Assembly (NCBI RefSeq): GCF_003627055.1
Contig: NZ_CP032624.1
Location: 496,001 to 560,000, forward strand
Direction of reading: 5' to 3'
Origin: Gryllotalpicola protaetiae
GTDB taxonomy: Bacteria; Actinomycetota; Actinomycetes; Actinomycetales; Microbacteriaceae
Length of the DNA stretch: 64,000 nucleotides
Shown here: positions 1 through 7,619 of the stretch, one piece after another
How the letters are laid out: each line of letters opens with the position of its first letter
Position numbering within the stretch: the stretch's first letter is position 1
Position numbers and translations under genes: made by a program
Notes under the pieces: model-generated
The model's database searches: none
What the model was told of the DNA's origin: nothing
Seen by the model: only the letters and a program-made list of their open reading frames with translations

Positions 1-394
1 GATCGATGTTGACGACCTTCATGCCCTTGCCGATGGCCTGCTCGACGAGGCTCGTGAGCCCGGTCGACAGGATCGGCTGGGTGATGATTCCGTCGTACTT
101 GCCGGAGGCGATGGCGTTCTGCAGCTGGGTGAACTGCTTCTGCGGGTCGTTGTTCGCGTCGAACACGGTCAGCTTGGCGTTCCCGTCCGCGGCCGCGGCC
201 TGCGCGGCCGCGAGCATGGGGGCGTCATAGCTGTTCGCGACGGCGAACGAGAGGTAGGCGATCTGAAGGGTCTTGTTCGACGCGGGTGTCGACTGCGTCG
301 ACGCGGTGCCGGTGCTGCAGCCGGCCAGCGTCATGGCGGCGGCCGCAGCCACCGCCGAGACCACGACAGCGCGCGCTCTGATGCGCGGTGACAT
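1..394 (-). CDS. Sugar-type ABC transporter binding lipoprotein, N-terminal part
   Basis: The visible 131 residues are the start of a periplasmic binding protein of the ribose/xylose type; the gene runs off the left edge. A lipoprotein signal fills residues 1-26, with a basic start, an Ala/Val-rich core and the lipobox LAGC with Cys26. The first beta strand of the fold follows (LQIAYLSFA, about 43-51), and then AIASGKYDGIITQP, the usual segment before the hinge. It would catch a sugar or similar ligand outside the membrane for an ABC importer encoded beyond the window. It lies downstream of an IclR regulator on the same strand, and the 146 bp between them carries a copy of that regulator's probable operator. 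The ligand cannot be read from the sequence. Confidence 0.85.
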   Translation of the reverse strand, partial: MSPRIRARAVVVSAVAAAAAMTLAGCSTGTASTQSTPASNKTLQIAYLSFAVANSYDAPMLAAAQAAAADGNAKLTVFDANNDPQKQFTQLQNAIASGKYDGIITQPILSTGLTSLVEQAIGKGMKVVNID

Positions 395-432
395 GTGGAC
401 TTCTCTCTTCTCGTCATTGAGCGTGAGACTGG

Positions 433-446
433 CGGACAACTGTCCG
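433..446. promoter_or_regulatory. Probable IclR operator, site 2 (binding-protein promoter)
   Basis: CGGACAACTGTCCG is nearly identical to CGGACAACCGTCCG at 1413-1426. Both are dyads with GGAC/GTCC arms and both lie upstream of genes next to the IclR gene. Here the site sits 39 bp upstream of the binding-lipoprotein start. Confidence 0.6.
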
Positions 447-457
447 TCATACGGACA
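441..457. promoter_or_regulatory. Second dyad overlapping the IclR operator
   Basis: TGTCCGTCATACGGACA is a perfect 7-3-7 inverted repeat that shares half a site with the dyad at 433-446. Overlapping half-sites of this kind would suit binding of two dimers, which is inference. Confidence 0.45.
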
Positions 458-540
458 CTCGGGTGTCGTCAGTAATGATCAACGCGCCGAACGGCGCTGT
501 CAAGCACCGGACGAGCGAACGGATGCCGGAAAGAGATGCG

Positions 541-1344
541 CTACTTGGCGCCAACGACGGCGACCGGGCGGGATTCCCACAGCGCCCAGTCGGAGCTCAG
601 CTCGCCGGCGATGCGCAGCAGCTTCGGCAGGAAGTCCTCTGTGAGGGTCTCAAGGCTCGTCTCGGCGGCATGCGCATTCACGTTCACGGCGGCGACCACC
701 CTGCCCTCGCCGTTGCGCACCGGCGCCGCCACCGAGCGGATCGCGGGAGCCAGCTGCTGGTCGGTCAGCGCCCAGCCCTTCGCACGCACTTCACGCAGCA
801 CCGCATCGATCTCGGCGCGGTCGGGTCGCCACGACGGCACCACGCCGGAGCGCGAGGGGGCGGCGAGCACAGCGTCGAGCTCCTCAGGCGAGAGAGCGGC
901 CAGCAGCACCTTGCCAAGCGAGGTCGGAAGCGCAGGGAAATGCGTACCGACGCTGACCGACAAGGTCACGAGCTTCGGCACCGCAACGCGCGAGACGTAG
1001 ACGATGTCGGGCCCGTCGAGCTGCGCGATCGAGCACGACTCGTTGGTCAGTCCGACGAGCTCCTCGAGGCGCGGGCGGGTGACCGTCCAGAGGTCGCTCG
1101 ACGAGATGTACGACATGCCGAGCTCCAGCACACGGGGCGTCAGCTCGAAGACGCCCGCCGTTCCGCGCACGTAGCCGAGATCGGTGAGCGTGAGCAGGAT
1201 GCGCCGCACCGTCGGCCGCGCGAGCCCCGTCGCCGCCGCCAGGTCGCTCAGCGACATCGTGCGGTAGCCGCGCCCGAACGCCCGCACCACGTCGAGCCCC
1301 CTTGCGAGCGACTCGATGAAATCGGGACCCGCCTTCTCGCGCAT
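541..1344 (-). CDS. IclR-family transcriptional regulator
   Basis: A 267-residue protein of normal IclR length. Residues about 10-70 form the winged helix-turn-helix, with LSDLAAATGLARPTVRRIL as the recognition part. The rest is the ligand-binding IclR domain, including SIAQLDGPDIVYVSRV and the signature FPALPTSLGKVLLAAL. The family binds small carboxylic acids or aromatic metabolites and controls neighbouring catabolic genes. I chose the ATG at 1344 because AGGAGGGATC stands directly before it; the open frame continues far upstream without support. The gene is divergent from the CoA-transferase operon, and a dyad between them at 1413-1426 recurs before the binding-protein gene, so it probably controls both. 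The effector is unknown. Confidence 0.9.
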   Translation of the reverse strand: MREKAGPDFIESLARGLDVVRAFGRGYRTMSLSDLAAATGLARPTVRRILLTLTDLGYVRGTAGVFELTPRVLELGMSYISSSDLWTVTRPRLEELVGLTNESCSIAQLDGPDIVYVSRVAVPKLVTLSVSVGTHFPALPTSLGKVLLAALSPEELDAVLAAPSRSGVVPSWRPDRAEIDAVLREVRAKGWALTDQQLAPAIRSVAAPVRNGEGRVVAAVNVNAHAAETSLETLTEDFLPKLLRIAGELSSDWALWESRPVAVVGAK

Positions 1345-1412
1345 GATCCCTCCTCGTGCGGCCATTGACTCACGTGCACGCATGAGCATAGATTGAAAAT
1401 CTGACCGGCTGA

Positions 1413-1426
1413 CGGACAACCGTCCG
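1413..1426. promoter_or_regulatory. Probable IclR operator, site 1 (divergent promoter region)
   Basis: CGGACAACCGTCCG lies in the 123-bp gap between the IclR gene and the divergent CoA-transferase operon. It matches 433-446 at 13 of 14 positions. Its location would let one regulator control its own gene and the catabolic operon. Confidence 0.6.
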
Positions 1427-1467
1427 AAAATCTCGTCGATGATGACAAGAAAGGTCCGTTCCCACAG

Positions 1468-2625
1468 ATGACCAGCAGCGCCGAAAGCCCGCGGGGACCG
1501 CTCGACGGCATCCTCGTCGCCGATCTCTCGCGCGTGCTCGCCGGGCCGTACGCGACGCAGCAGCTGGGCGACCTCGGCGCGAACGTGATCAAGGTCGAGA
1601 GCCCGGTCGGCGACGAGACCCGGGGCTGGGCGCCACCGGAGCGCGACGGCGTCTCGACCTACTACCTCGGGGTGAACCGCAACAAGCGCGACGTCGTCCT
1701 CGACTTCCGCGACCCCGGCGATCTCAGGCTGGCGCACGAGCTGACCCGTCGCGCCGACGTCGTCATCGAGAACTTCAAGCCGGGCGGGCTCCTCAAGTTC
1801 GGGCTCGACTACGACAGCGTCGCCGCGCGGAATCCCACCGTCGTCTACACCTCGATCTCCGGCTTCGGCTCCGCAGGCGGGGCAGGACTGCCCGGCTACG
1901 ACCTCATCGTGCAGGCGATGAGCGGGCTGATGTCGCTCACCGGCGACGCCCACGGGCCCGCGTACCGCAGCGGCGTCTCGGTGTTCGACGTGATGAGCGG
2001 CATGAACGCGTTGATCGGCACGCTCGCCGCCCTGCGCCACCGCGACCGCACCGGCGAGGGGCAGCACGTCGAGGTGAACCTGCTGTCGACGGCACTCGCG
2101 GCGATGGCGAACCACAGCTCCACCTACGTCGCCGCCGGCCATGTGCCCTACCGCATGGGCAACGCCCACCCGAGCCTGTTCCCCTACGAGCCCCTGCCCG
2201 CCTCCGACGGCGAGCTCATCATCGTCGCGGCCAACAACCCGCAGTTCCGCCGGCTTGCCGAGGCGCTCGGGCGACCGGAGCTCGCCGACGACCCGCGCTT
2301 CGCCGAGACCGAGAGGCGCAACGTGAACCGCGACGAGCTGCGCCCGCTGCTGGTCGCCGCCCTCGCAGACCATACGGTCGCCGAGTGGTTCGAGCTGCTG
2401 ACGGCCGCAGGCATCGCCTGCGGGCCGGTGAACACCATCGACAAGGGCGTCGACCTCGCCGAGCGGCTGGGACTCGAGCCCGTCGTGCGGGTGGGTTCCG
2501 GTGAGGCATCCGTGCCCATGATCCGCAACCCGATCGCCTTCTCGCGCACAGTGCCCGCGTACACGACCCCGCCGCCCGCACTCGGGCAGGACAGCGATGA
2601 GATCAAGGAGTGGCTGCGCTCATGA
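1468..2625 (+). CDS. CaiB/BaiF-type (class III) CoA-transferase
   Basis: A 385-residue family III CoA-transferase, close to the usual 380-420. The N-terminal signature LDGILVADLSRVLAGPYATQ, the CoA-site segment VIKVES, and GYDLIVQAMSGLMSLTG with the probable nucleophile Asp145 are all present. The family moves CoA between carboxylic acids through an aspartyl-CoA thioester. It is the first gene of a tight operon; its stop overlaps the next start (ATGA). Being followed by a citryl-CoA-lyase-like gene and a ring-cleavage dioxygenase, it probably activates an intermediate of ring cleavage as a CoA ester. Donor and acceptor cannot be told from the sequence. Confidence 0.9.
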   Translation: MTSSAESPRGPLDGILVADLSRVLAGPYATQQLGDLGANVIKVESPVGDETRGWAPPERDGVSTYYLGVNRNKRDVVLDFRDPGDLRLAHELTRRADVVIENFKPGGLLKFGLDYDSVAARNPTVVYTSISGFGSAGGAGLPGYDLIVQAMSGLMSLTGDAHGPAYRSGVSVFDVMSGMNALIGTLAALRHRDRTGEGQHVEVNLLSTALAAMANHSSTYVAAGHVPYRMGNAHPSLFPYEPLPASDGELIIVAANNPQFRRLAEALGRPELADDPRFAETERRNVNRDELRPLLVAALADHTVAEWFELLTAAGIACGPVNTIDKGVDLAERLGLEPVVRVGSGEASVPMIRNPIAFSRTVPAYTTPPPALGQDSDEIKEWLRS

Positions 2626-3434
2626 CCGAGCACCCCGCCGAAAACCAGTATCCGACCGGCATCGGCACGAGCGATCTGCACACCATCCAGGTGCTCGGCC
2701 ACGATCTCGCCGGCGAGCTGATGGGCCGGGTCGGCTTCGCCGAGCTCGCCTACTGGCTCGCCACCAAGCGGCGCCCGACGCCCGGCCAGCTGCGCGTCTT
2801 CGAGGCGGTGCTCGTCTCGCTCGCCGATCACGGCTTCACGCCGACCGCGATCGCCGCGCGGCTCACCCTGTACAGCGCGCCCGACTCCCTGCAGGGAGCG
2901 ATCGCCGCTGGGCTGCTCGGGGGCGGCTCGCGCTTCCTCGGCGTCACGGAGGACACCGGAAAATACCTGCACGACGTGCTCGGCGGGCTCGGCGACACGG
3001 ATGCCTACACCGACGTCGACTGGGACGCGGCAGCCCGCGACGCGCTGACGGCGGCCAGGGCGGCGCGCAGGATCGTTCCCGGCCTCGGGCATCCCAACCA
3101 CAAAGAGGGCGACCCGCGCACCCCCGTGATCTTCGCCATCGCCGCTGAGGAAGGCATGCTCGGCCCGCACCTCAAACTGTTCGCCGCGCTCGGCCGCGTC
3201 GCCCCCGAGATGCTCGGGCGCGCGCTGCCGCTCAACGGCGCAGGCGTGGCAGGCGCCGCGCTCGCCGACGCGGGGCTGCCGCTGCCGATGCTGCGGGGCT
3301 TCGCGCTGCTGGCGCGCACGGCCGGCCTGATCGGCCAGCTCGCCGAAGAGCTCGAGAGCCCCATCGCGCCCGCCGTCTACGACGAGGTCGACCGGCACGT
3401 CCTGTACACGCCGCCAGTGAACCCGGAGAACTGA
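2622..3434 (+). CDS. Citryl-CoA lyase / citrate-synthase-like protein
   Basis: A 270-residue protein resembling the citrate-synthase fold as found at the C-terminus of ATP-citrate lyase and in stand-alone citryl-CoA lyases; it lacks the length of a full citrate synthase (compare the 428-residue gltA at 51137). Residues about 25-60 (LGHDLAGELMGRVGFAELAYW) and PGLGHPNHKEGDPRTP (about 147-162) match the conserved parts; the latter holds the active-site His in an FGHP-like context. The family splits citryl-CoA-like thioesters into acetyl-CoA and a 2-oxo acid. It overlaps the CoA-transferase by 4 nt and abuts the dioxygenase gene directly, so I infer it cleaves the CoA ester made by the first enzyme. 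Confidence 0.75.
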   Translation: MTEHPAENQYPTGIGTSDLHTIQVLGHDLAGELMGRVGFAELAYWLATKRRPTPGQLRVFEAVLVSLADHGFTPTAIAARLTLYSAPDSLQGAIAAGLLGGGSRFLGVTEDTGKYLHDVLGGLGDTDAYTDVDWDAAARDALTAARAARRIVPGLGHPNHKEGDPRTPVIFAIAAEEGMLGPHLKLFAALGRVAPEMLGRALPLNGAGVAGAALADAGLPLPMLRGFALLARTAGLIGQLAEELESPIAPAVYDEVDRHVLYTPPVNPEN

Positions 3435-4313
3435 ATGGCAACCCTCACCGCGGTGCTCGCGTCGACGCACCACCCGTTCTATCTGAAGGCGACCGAGCTG
3501 ACGCCCGAGGCCGAGCGGATGCCGCAGGCCGCCGAGTGGAAGCGCAAGGTCGAGGCGTACCGCGAGACGCTGACCGCCGCGCAGCCCGAGTTGCTGGTGA
3601 TGGTCGGCAGCGACCACTTCCACCAGTTCTTCCTCGACAACTACCCGACCTTCCTCATCGGGAAGCAGCCGGTGTATGACGCGACCTATTACAACGAGGA
3701 GCGCGAGTTCTCGATCCCGAAGTACACCCTTGCCGGCGACGAGGACCTCTCCGGCTACATGTTCCAGGGGCTGCTCGACCGCGGCTTCGACTTCTCGATC
3801 AGCCACGAGCTGAAGCTCGACCACTCGATCATCTGCCCGATCATCACGACCAGGCCGCAGGCCGATCTGCCGGTGGTGCCGATCTACACGAACATCTTCG
3901 CGCCGCCGCTGCCGAGCGCGCGGCGGTTCTACGAGCTCGGGCGCGCGATCAGGTCGATCATCGACGAGTACCCACGGGACATCCGCATCGCCGCCATCGG
4001 CACCGGCCATCTGTCGCTCGAGCTCGGCGGTCCGCGCCAGTTCGGCGAGCACGGGCCCGACCCGGAATGGGATCTCAAGGCGATCGACTGGCTCGCGCGC
4101 GGCGACGTCGACGCCGTGCTCGAGGACGTCACCTTCGAGAAGCTCTCGCAGTCGGGCAACGCGACGCCCGGCTTCCTCGACCTCGTGCTGATGCTCGGAA
4201 TCGCGGGGCCGGAGCTCGCCGCCTATGTCGACCAGCTCGATCTGTTCCACACGCGCGAGATGTACGTGACGTGGTACCCGAACGGAGACCCGCGAGAGGC
4301 GGTGCGCGCATGA
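3435..4313 (+). CDS. Class III extradiol ring-cleavage dioxygenase, catalytic (LigB-type) subunit
   Basis: A 292-residue protein of the LigB family (protocatechuate 4,5-dioxygenase beta type), Fe(II)-dependent. The metal ligands sit where expected: STHHP at 10-14 (His12) and GSDHFHQF with His61. The catalytic base region IGTGHLSLELGG gives His192. It opens an aromatic or heteroaromatic diol next to one of the hydroxyls. The ATG follows the previous stop without any gap, and the small subunit overlaps its end by 4 nt, so the two halves are made together. Which diol it attacks is unknown; absence of the usual LigI, LigJ and LigK genes nearby argues against the classic protocatechuate 4,5 route in this operon. 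Confidence 0.85.
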   Translation: MATLTAVLASTHHPFYLKATELTPEAERMPQAAEWKRKVEAYRETLTAAQPELLVMVGSDHFHQFFLDNYPTFLIGKQPVYDATYYNEEREFSIPKYTLAGDEDLSGYMFQGLLDRGFDFSISHELKLDHSIICPIITTRPQADLPVVPIYTNIFAPPLPSARRFYELGRAIRSIIDEYPRDIRIAAIGTGHLSLELGGPRQFGEHGPDPEWDLKAIDWLARGDVDAVLEDVTFEKLSQSGNATPGFLDLVLMLGIAGPELAAYVDQLDLFHTREMYVTWYPNGDPREAVRA

Positions 4314-4684
4314 GCGTCTACTTCGTCGACAAGTTCCTCTACGAGATCGACCGCGACCCCGAGCTGCTCGAGCGCTACCGCACCGACCCCCAGGGGCTCG
4401 TCGCCGAGTGGGAGAACGGGCAGGGCATGCTGCTCGGCATCGCGCACACCGTCGAGCGCACCAGCTGGCTGCGCCTCACCGAGGCCGAGCGGGCCGCCCT
4501 CGAGACCCACGACTACGTCGCCCTGTTCGAGATGGGCGCGCACTTCTTCCTCAACCTGACGATCATGATCGCGCTCTACGACGAGGAGTACGCGGGCCGT
4601 CTCGGGCCGCTGTCGTTCCAGCGCGAGATGGCGGCGAACCTCGCCCACTGGATCGGCAAGGACTACCCGAGCGTCGACGTCTGA
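4310..4684 (+). CDS. Extradiol dioxygenase small (LigA-type) subunit
   Basis: A 124-residue protein matching the alpha subunit of LigAB-type dioxygenases. VDKFLYEIDRDPELLERYRTDP near the start and LTEAERAALETHDYVALFEMGAH in the middle are the family pattern; the latter shapes the lid of the active site in LigAB. It has no metal ligands of its own. ATGA overlap with the catalytic subunit supports a one-to-one complex. It carries its own Met start; no ribosome site is needed beyond coupling. The segment after its stop holds a short AACCCG-like tandem repeat. Confidence 0.8.
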   Translation: MSVYFVDKFLYEIDRDPELLERYRTDPQGLVAEWENGQGMLLGIAHTVERTSWLRLTEAERAALETHDYVALFEMGAHFFLNLTIMIALYDEEYAGRLGPLSFQREMAANLAHWIGKDYPSVDV

Positions 4685-4709
4685 ACCCGAACCCCAACCC
4701 GAACCCGAG
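4685..4709 (+). repeat. Short AACCCG-type tandem repeat
   Basis: Between the LigA-type gene and the amidohydrolase, about four units of AACCCG with one variant (AACCCC) stand in a row. It lies just before the ribosome site of the next gene. It could be simple slippage DNA or set spacing; nothing more can be said. Confidence 0.6.
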
Positions 4710-4725
4710 TCGCAAAGGAGCACTC

Positions 4726-6222
4726 ATGTCAGACCACCCCCAGCCGGCCCCCGGCCAGCCCATCGTGTTCCGCGGCGGAACCGTGCTGACCATGGATGAC
4801 CAACACACGCTGCTGCGCGGCGGCGACGTGCTCGTCGTCGGCGAACGCATCGCGGCGGTCGGCCACGCGCTCGAAGTGCCCGATGGCACCTTCGAGATCG
4901 ACGCGAGCGACGGCATCGTCATGCCCGGCATGATCGACACGCACCGGCACATGTGGCAGACGGCGATGCGCGGCTATGGCGCCGACTGGACCCTCACCCA
5001 GTACTTCGTCTGGTACTACCTCGAGCACGGCATGAAGTTCCGGCCGGAGGACCACTACGCGGGCAACCTGGTCTCCGCGATCGACGCGGTCGACGCAGGC
5101 GTCACCACCTCGGTCGACTGGTCGCACGGGCTGCGCACGGTCGACCACGCTGAGGCGGCGCTGTCGGCGCTCACCGAGACGACGGGCCGCTGGGTCTTCG
5201 CCTACGGCGACATCTTCGCCGGGCCGTGGGAGTGGGCGGTGCGCGACGACGTGCAGAGGTTCATCCGCGACCACAACACCGGCGGCGACCGGCTCGGCTT
5301 CCAGCTCGCCTTCGACGTGACCGGCGACCCGGCCTTCCCCGAGCGCGCCGCCTTCGAGGTCGCGCGCGAGCTCGGCCTGACCGTCACCACGCACGCGGGT
5401 GTGTGGGGGGCGACCAACGACGACGGCATCCGCCTGATGTATGACAACGGATTCATGGCGCCGGGCACCGTCTACGTGCACGCCGCCACGCTGACCGACG
5501 ACTCGTACCAGCGCATCGCGGCCACCGGCGGCACGGTGTCGCTGTCGACGGAGAGCGAGGAGAGCTGCGGGCAGGGGTTCCCGCCGTCGTGGGCGCTTCG
5601 CGCCTTCGGCATCCCGATGTCGCTGTCGGTGGACACGAGCGTGTGGTTCTCGTCCGACCTGTTCTCGGCCATGCGGGCGACGCTCGGCGCCGACCGCGCG
5701 CACGAGCACATGATCGCGCATGCTGCGGGCCAGACCATCACGCACCATGCGCTGCGTGCCGAGCAGGTCGTCGACATGGCGACCCGCGGCGGCGCGAAGG
5801 CGCTCGGACTCGACGGCGTCGTCGGGTCGCTCGAGGCCGGCAAGAAGGCCGACGTGGTGCTCGTCAAGAGCGGCGACCCGACGATGTTTCCGATCGTGAA
5901 CCCGTACGGCCATGTCGCGCTGCAGGCCGGCCGCGGCGACGTGCACACGGTGCTCGTCGACGGGCAGGTCGTCAAGCTCGACCATCGCCTCGTCGGCATC
6001 GACGTCGCGCGAGCCAAGCGGCTGGCGGGCGAGACCGTGTCGTACCTCGAATCCGCGCTCGGCACTGACGTCTGGAACGCGGGCATGAACCCCGAGATCC
6101 CCGAGTCGAAGGTGCTCGACAACCCGTACATGTACACCGAGTTCGCGACCGCGCGCACGCACGCCGACGAGGCGCAGGCAACCGCGAAAGCGCACACGCA
6201 CGCTCGGAGCGAAGTCCAGTAG
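4726..6222 (+). CDS. Amidohydrolase-superfamily deaminase or hydrolase
   Basis: A 498-residue metal-dependent hydrolase of the group with cytosine, guanine and S-adenosylhomocysteine deaminases. The N-terminal beta domain reads IVFRGGTVLTMDD, the metal motif DTHRHMW gives His73 and His75, TTHAGVW is the later His strand, and SVDTSVW supplies the conserved Asp; LEAGKKADVVLV closes the beta domain. Such enzymes hydrolyse amidines, cyclic amides or ring amines. It follows the dioxygenase genes after 41 bp and has its own site AAAGGAG at 4714-4720, so it is part of the operon. It may open or deaminate a nitrogen heterocycle before or after ring cleavage, or hydrolyse a lactone as LigI does. The substrate is unknown. 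Confidence 0.8.
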   Translation: MSDHPQPAPGQPIVFRGGTVLTMDDQHTLLRGGDVLVVGERIAAVGHALEVPDGTFEIDASDGIVMPGMIDTHRHMWQTAMRGYGADWTLTQYFVWYYLEHGMKFRPEDHYAGNLVSAIDAVDAGVTTSVDWSHGLRTVDHAEAALSALTETTGRWVFAYGDIFAGPWEWAVRDDVQRFIRDHNTGGDRLGFQLAFDVTGDPAFPERAAFEVARELGLTVTTHAGVWGATNDDGIRLMYDNGFMAPGTVYVHAATLTDDSYQRIAATGGTVSLSTESEESCGQGFPPSWALRAFGIPMSLSVDTSVWFSSDLFSAMRATLGADRAHEHMIAHAAGQTITHHALRAEQVVDMATRGGAKALGLDGVVGSLEAGKKADVVLVKSGDPTMFPIVNPYGHVALQAGRGDVHTVLVDGQVVKLDHRLVGIDVARAKRLAGETVSYLESALGTDVWNAGMNPEIPESKVLDNPYMYTEFATARTHADEAQATAKAHTHARSEVQ

Positions 6223-6300
6223 TACTGCTCCCAGAGCGCTTCCGCGCCCCGCCTACCGCGATGCCCTCGCTCAGACGTCAGCCTTTGGAAGACTGGACGC

Positions 6301-6621
6301 ATGGCCTCCTCCCGTGGTGTCGCACACCTCTCGCGCGAACTCGTCAACAAGCTTGTCGGGATCGTCACCGACCCGAGGATGCCCGTGCAGCGCAAGCTCG
6401 ACCAGGCGTCGGCGACGCTCGACCGGGTGATCCGAGACGCCGAGTCGCCGGCGGCCGGCGTGCGGCACACCGTCGTCAGCGCACTCGACGACGCCATCAG
6501 CACGGCGACCGAGCTCGCCCGCGGCGGAACGGCGCGGCACGACATCGAGGCGCGCGTGCGGGTGAAGCTCGTCGACGCGCTGAAGGACGTGCCGGGCATC
6601 TCGGTCGAGGGCGGCCGCTGA
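6301..6621 (+). CDS. Unknown 106-residue protein
   Basis: I do not recognise this protein. It is 106 residues, charged, and predicted mainly helical (VAHLSRELVNKLVGIVTDP, VQRKLDQASATLDRVIRDAE), with no membrane segment, signal or cysteine. The reading has consistent G/C third positions, and the ATG is 6 nt after AAGACT, a weak form of the -10 box used by other leaderless genes here. An opposite-strand frame over the same bases looks like a shadow. It stands alone between the catabolic operon and aguB. Confidence 0.55.
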   Translation: MASSRGVAHLSRELVNKLVGIVTDPRMPVQRKLDQASATLDRVIRDAESPAAGVRHTVVSALDDAISTATELARGGTARHDIEARVRVKLVDALKDVPGISVEGGR

Positions 6622-6683
6622 GCGCAGGAGCCGTCCCGATCGCGGAAACGCGCACGACACGAGTGCTCTGACACAATCGGCCC

Positions 6684-7619
6684 ATGCGCGTCATCACCGC
6701 CGAATCGCCGAAGCCGTACCTCAAGACCGACGACAGCCCGCGGCATACCGTGCGCGTCGCGCTCGTGCAGCACCGCTGGCTGCCCGACCCTGCTGAGCTC
6801 GAAGCACAGCTCGCCGAGGGCATCGCGCTCGCCGCCGAGGCAGGCGCGCAGGCCGTGTTCCTGCCCGAGCTCACCTTCTCGAAGTATCCGGCCGACGTGC
6901 GTGCAGAGGGCAACGTGAAGGAGACGGCCGAATCGCTCGAGACGGGTCCGACGCTGGCCTTCGCGACCGAGCAGGCCACGAAGCACGGAATCGTGGTGCA
7001 CGCGAGCCTCTACGAGCGCCCGGCCGACGACGACCAGCCCGCAGACCCGCGCGGCTACAACACCGCGATCGTGGTGAGCCCCGACGGGGAGCTGATCGGG
7101 CGCACGCGCAAGACGCACATCCCCGTGACGGCCGGCTACTACGAGGACACCTACTTCCGGCCCGGCCCCGCCGACGACCCCTACCCCGTCTACCCCGTGG
7201 CAGCGCTCGGCGGCGCGAGGCTCGGCCTGCCCACCTGCTGGGACGAGTGGTTCCCCGAGGTCAGCCGCAGCTACGGGCTGGCCGGCGCCGACATCCTCGC
7301 CTACCCGACCGCGATCGGCTCAGAGCCCGACTTCCCCGACTTCGACACCGCTCCTCTGTGGCAGAAGGTCATCGTCGCGAACGGCATCACGAGCGGCCTC
7401 TACATGGTCGTCCCGAACCGCTGGGGCGACGAGGGCGCGCTGACGTTCTACGGCACGAGCTTCATCTCCGACCCGTACGGCCGCGTGCTCGTCGAGGCGC
7501 CGCGCGACGAGTCGGTGGTGCTCGTCGCCGACCTCGACCTCACCAGCCGGGGCGAGTGGCTCGAGCTGTTCCCGTTCTTCACGACCCGCCGCCCCGACAC
7601 CTACGCCGGGCTGGCATGA
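6684..7619 (+). CDS. aguB: N-carbamoylputrescine amidase
   Basis: A 311-residue carbon-nitrogen hydrolase of the nitrilase superfamily. The catalytic triad is visible: Glu62 in LPELTF, Lys143 in RKTHIP and Cys185 in PTCWDEWFPE. The sequence around the Cys (CWDEWFPE) is typical of N-carbamoylputrescine amidases. It turns N-carbamoylputrescine into putrescine, CO2 and ammonia. The last bases overlap the agmatine deiminase start (ATGA), which makes the pathway call firm. The N-terminal 25 residues before RVALVQHRW are longer than in most homologues, so a later start is possible; the ATG used lies 6 nt after CACAAT. Confidence 0.9.
   Translation: MRVITAESPKPYLKTDDSPRHTVRVALVQHRWLPDPAELEAQLAEGIALAAEAGAQAVFLPELTFSKYPADVRAEGNVKETAESLETGPTLAFATEQATKHGIVVHASLYERPADDDQPADPRGYNTAIVVSPDGELIGRTRKTHIPVTAGYYEDTYFRPGPADDPYPVYPVAALGGARLGLPTCWDEWFPEVSRSYGLAGADILAYPTAIGSEPDFPDFDTAPLWQKVIVANGITSGLYMVVPNRWGDEGALTFYGTSFISDPYGRVLVEAPRDESVVLVADLDLTSRGEWLELFPFFTTRRPDTYAGLA

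Noticed and set aside
2622-3434. A second citrate synthase
   Set aside because: It is 270 residues and lacks the large domain arrangement of gltA, and it lies between CoA-transferase and dioxygenase genes, so a lyase reading is better.
4685-4709. Telomere-like sequence marking a replicon end
   Set aside because: The repeat is only about four units long and lies inside an operon between a stop codon and a ribosome site.
6271-6660. A 129-codon minus-strand frame opposite the small unknown gene
   Set aside because: Its translation is Arg/His-rich and the plus frame has the better start and composition.
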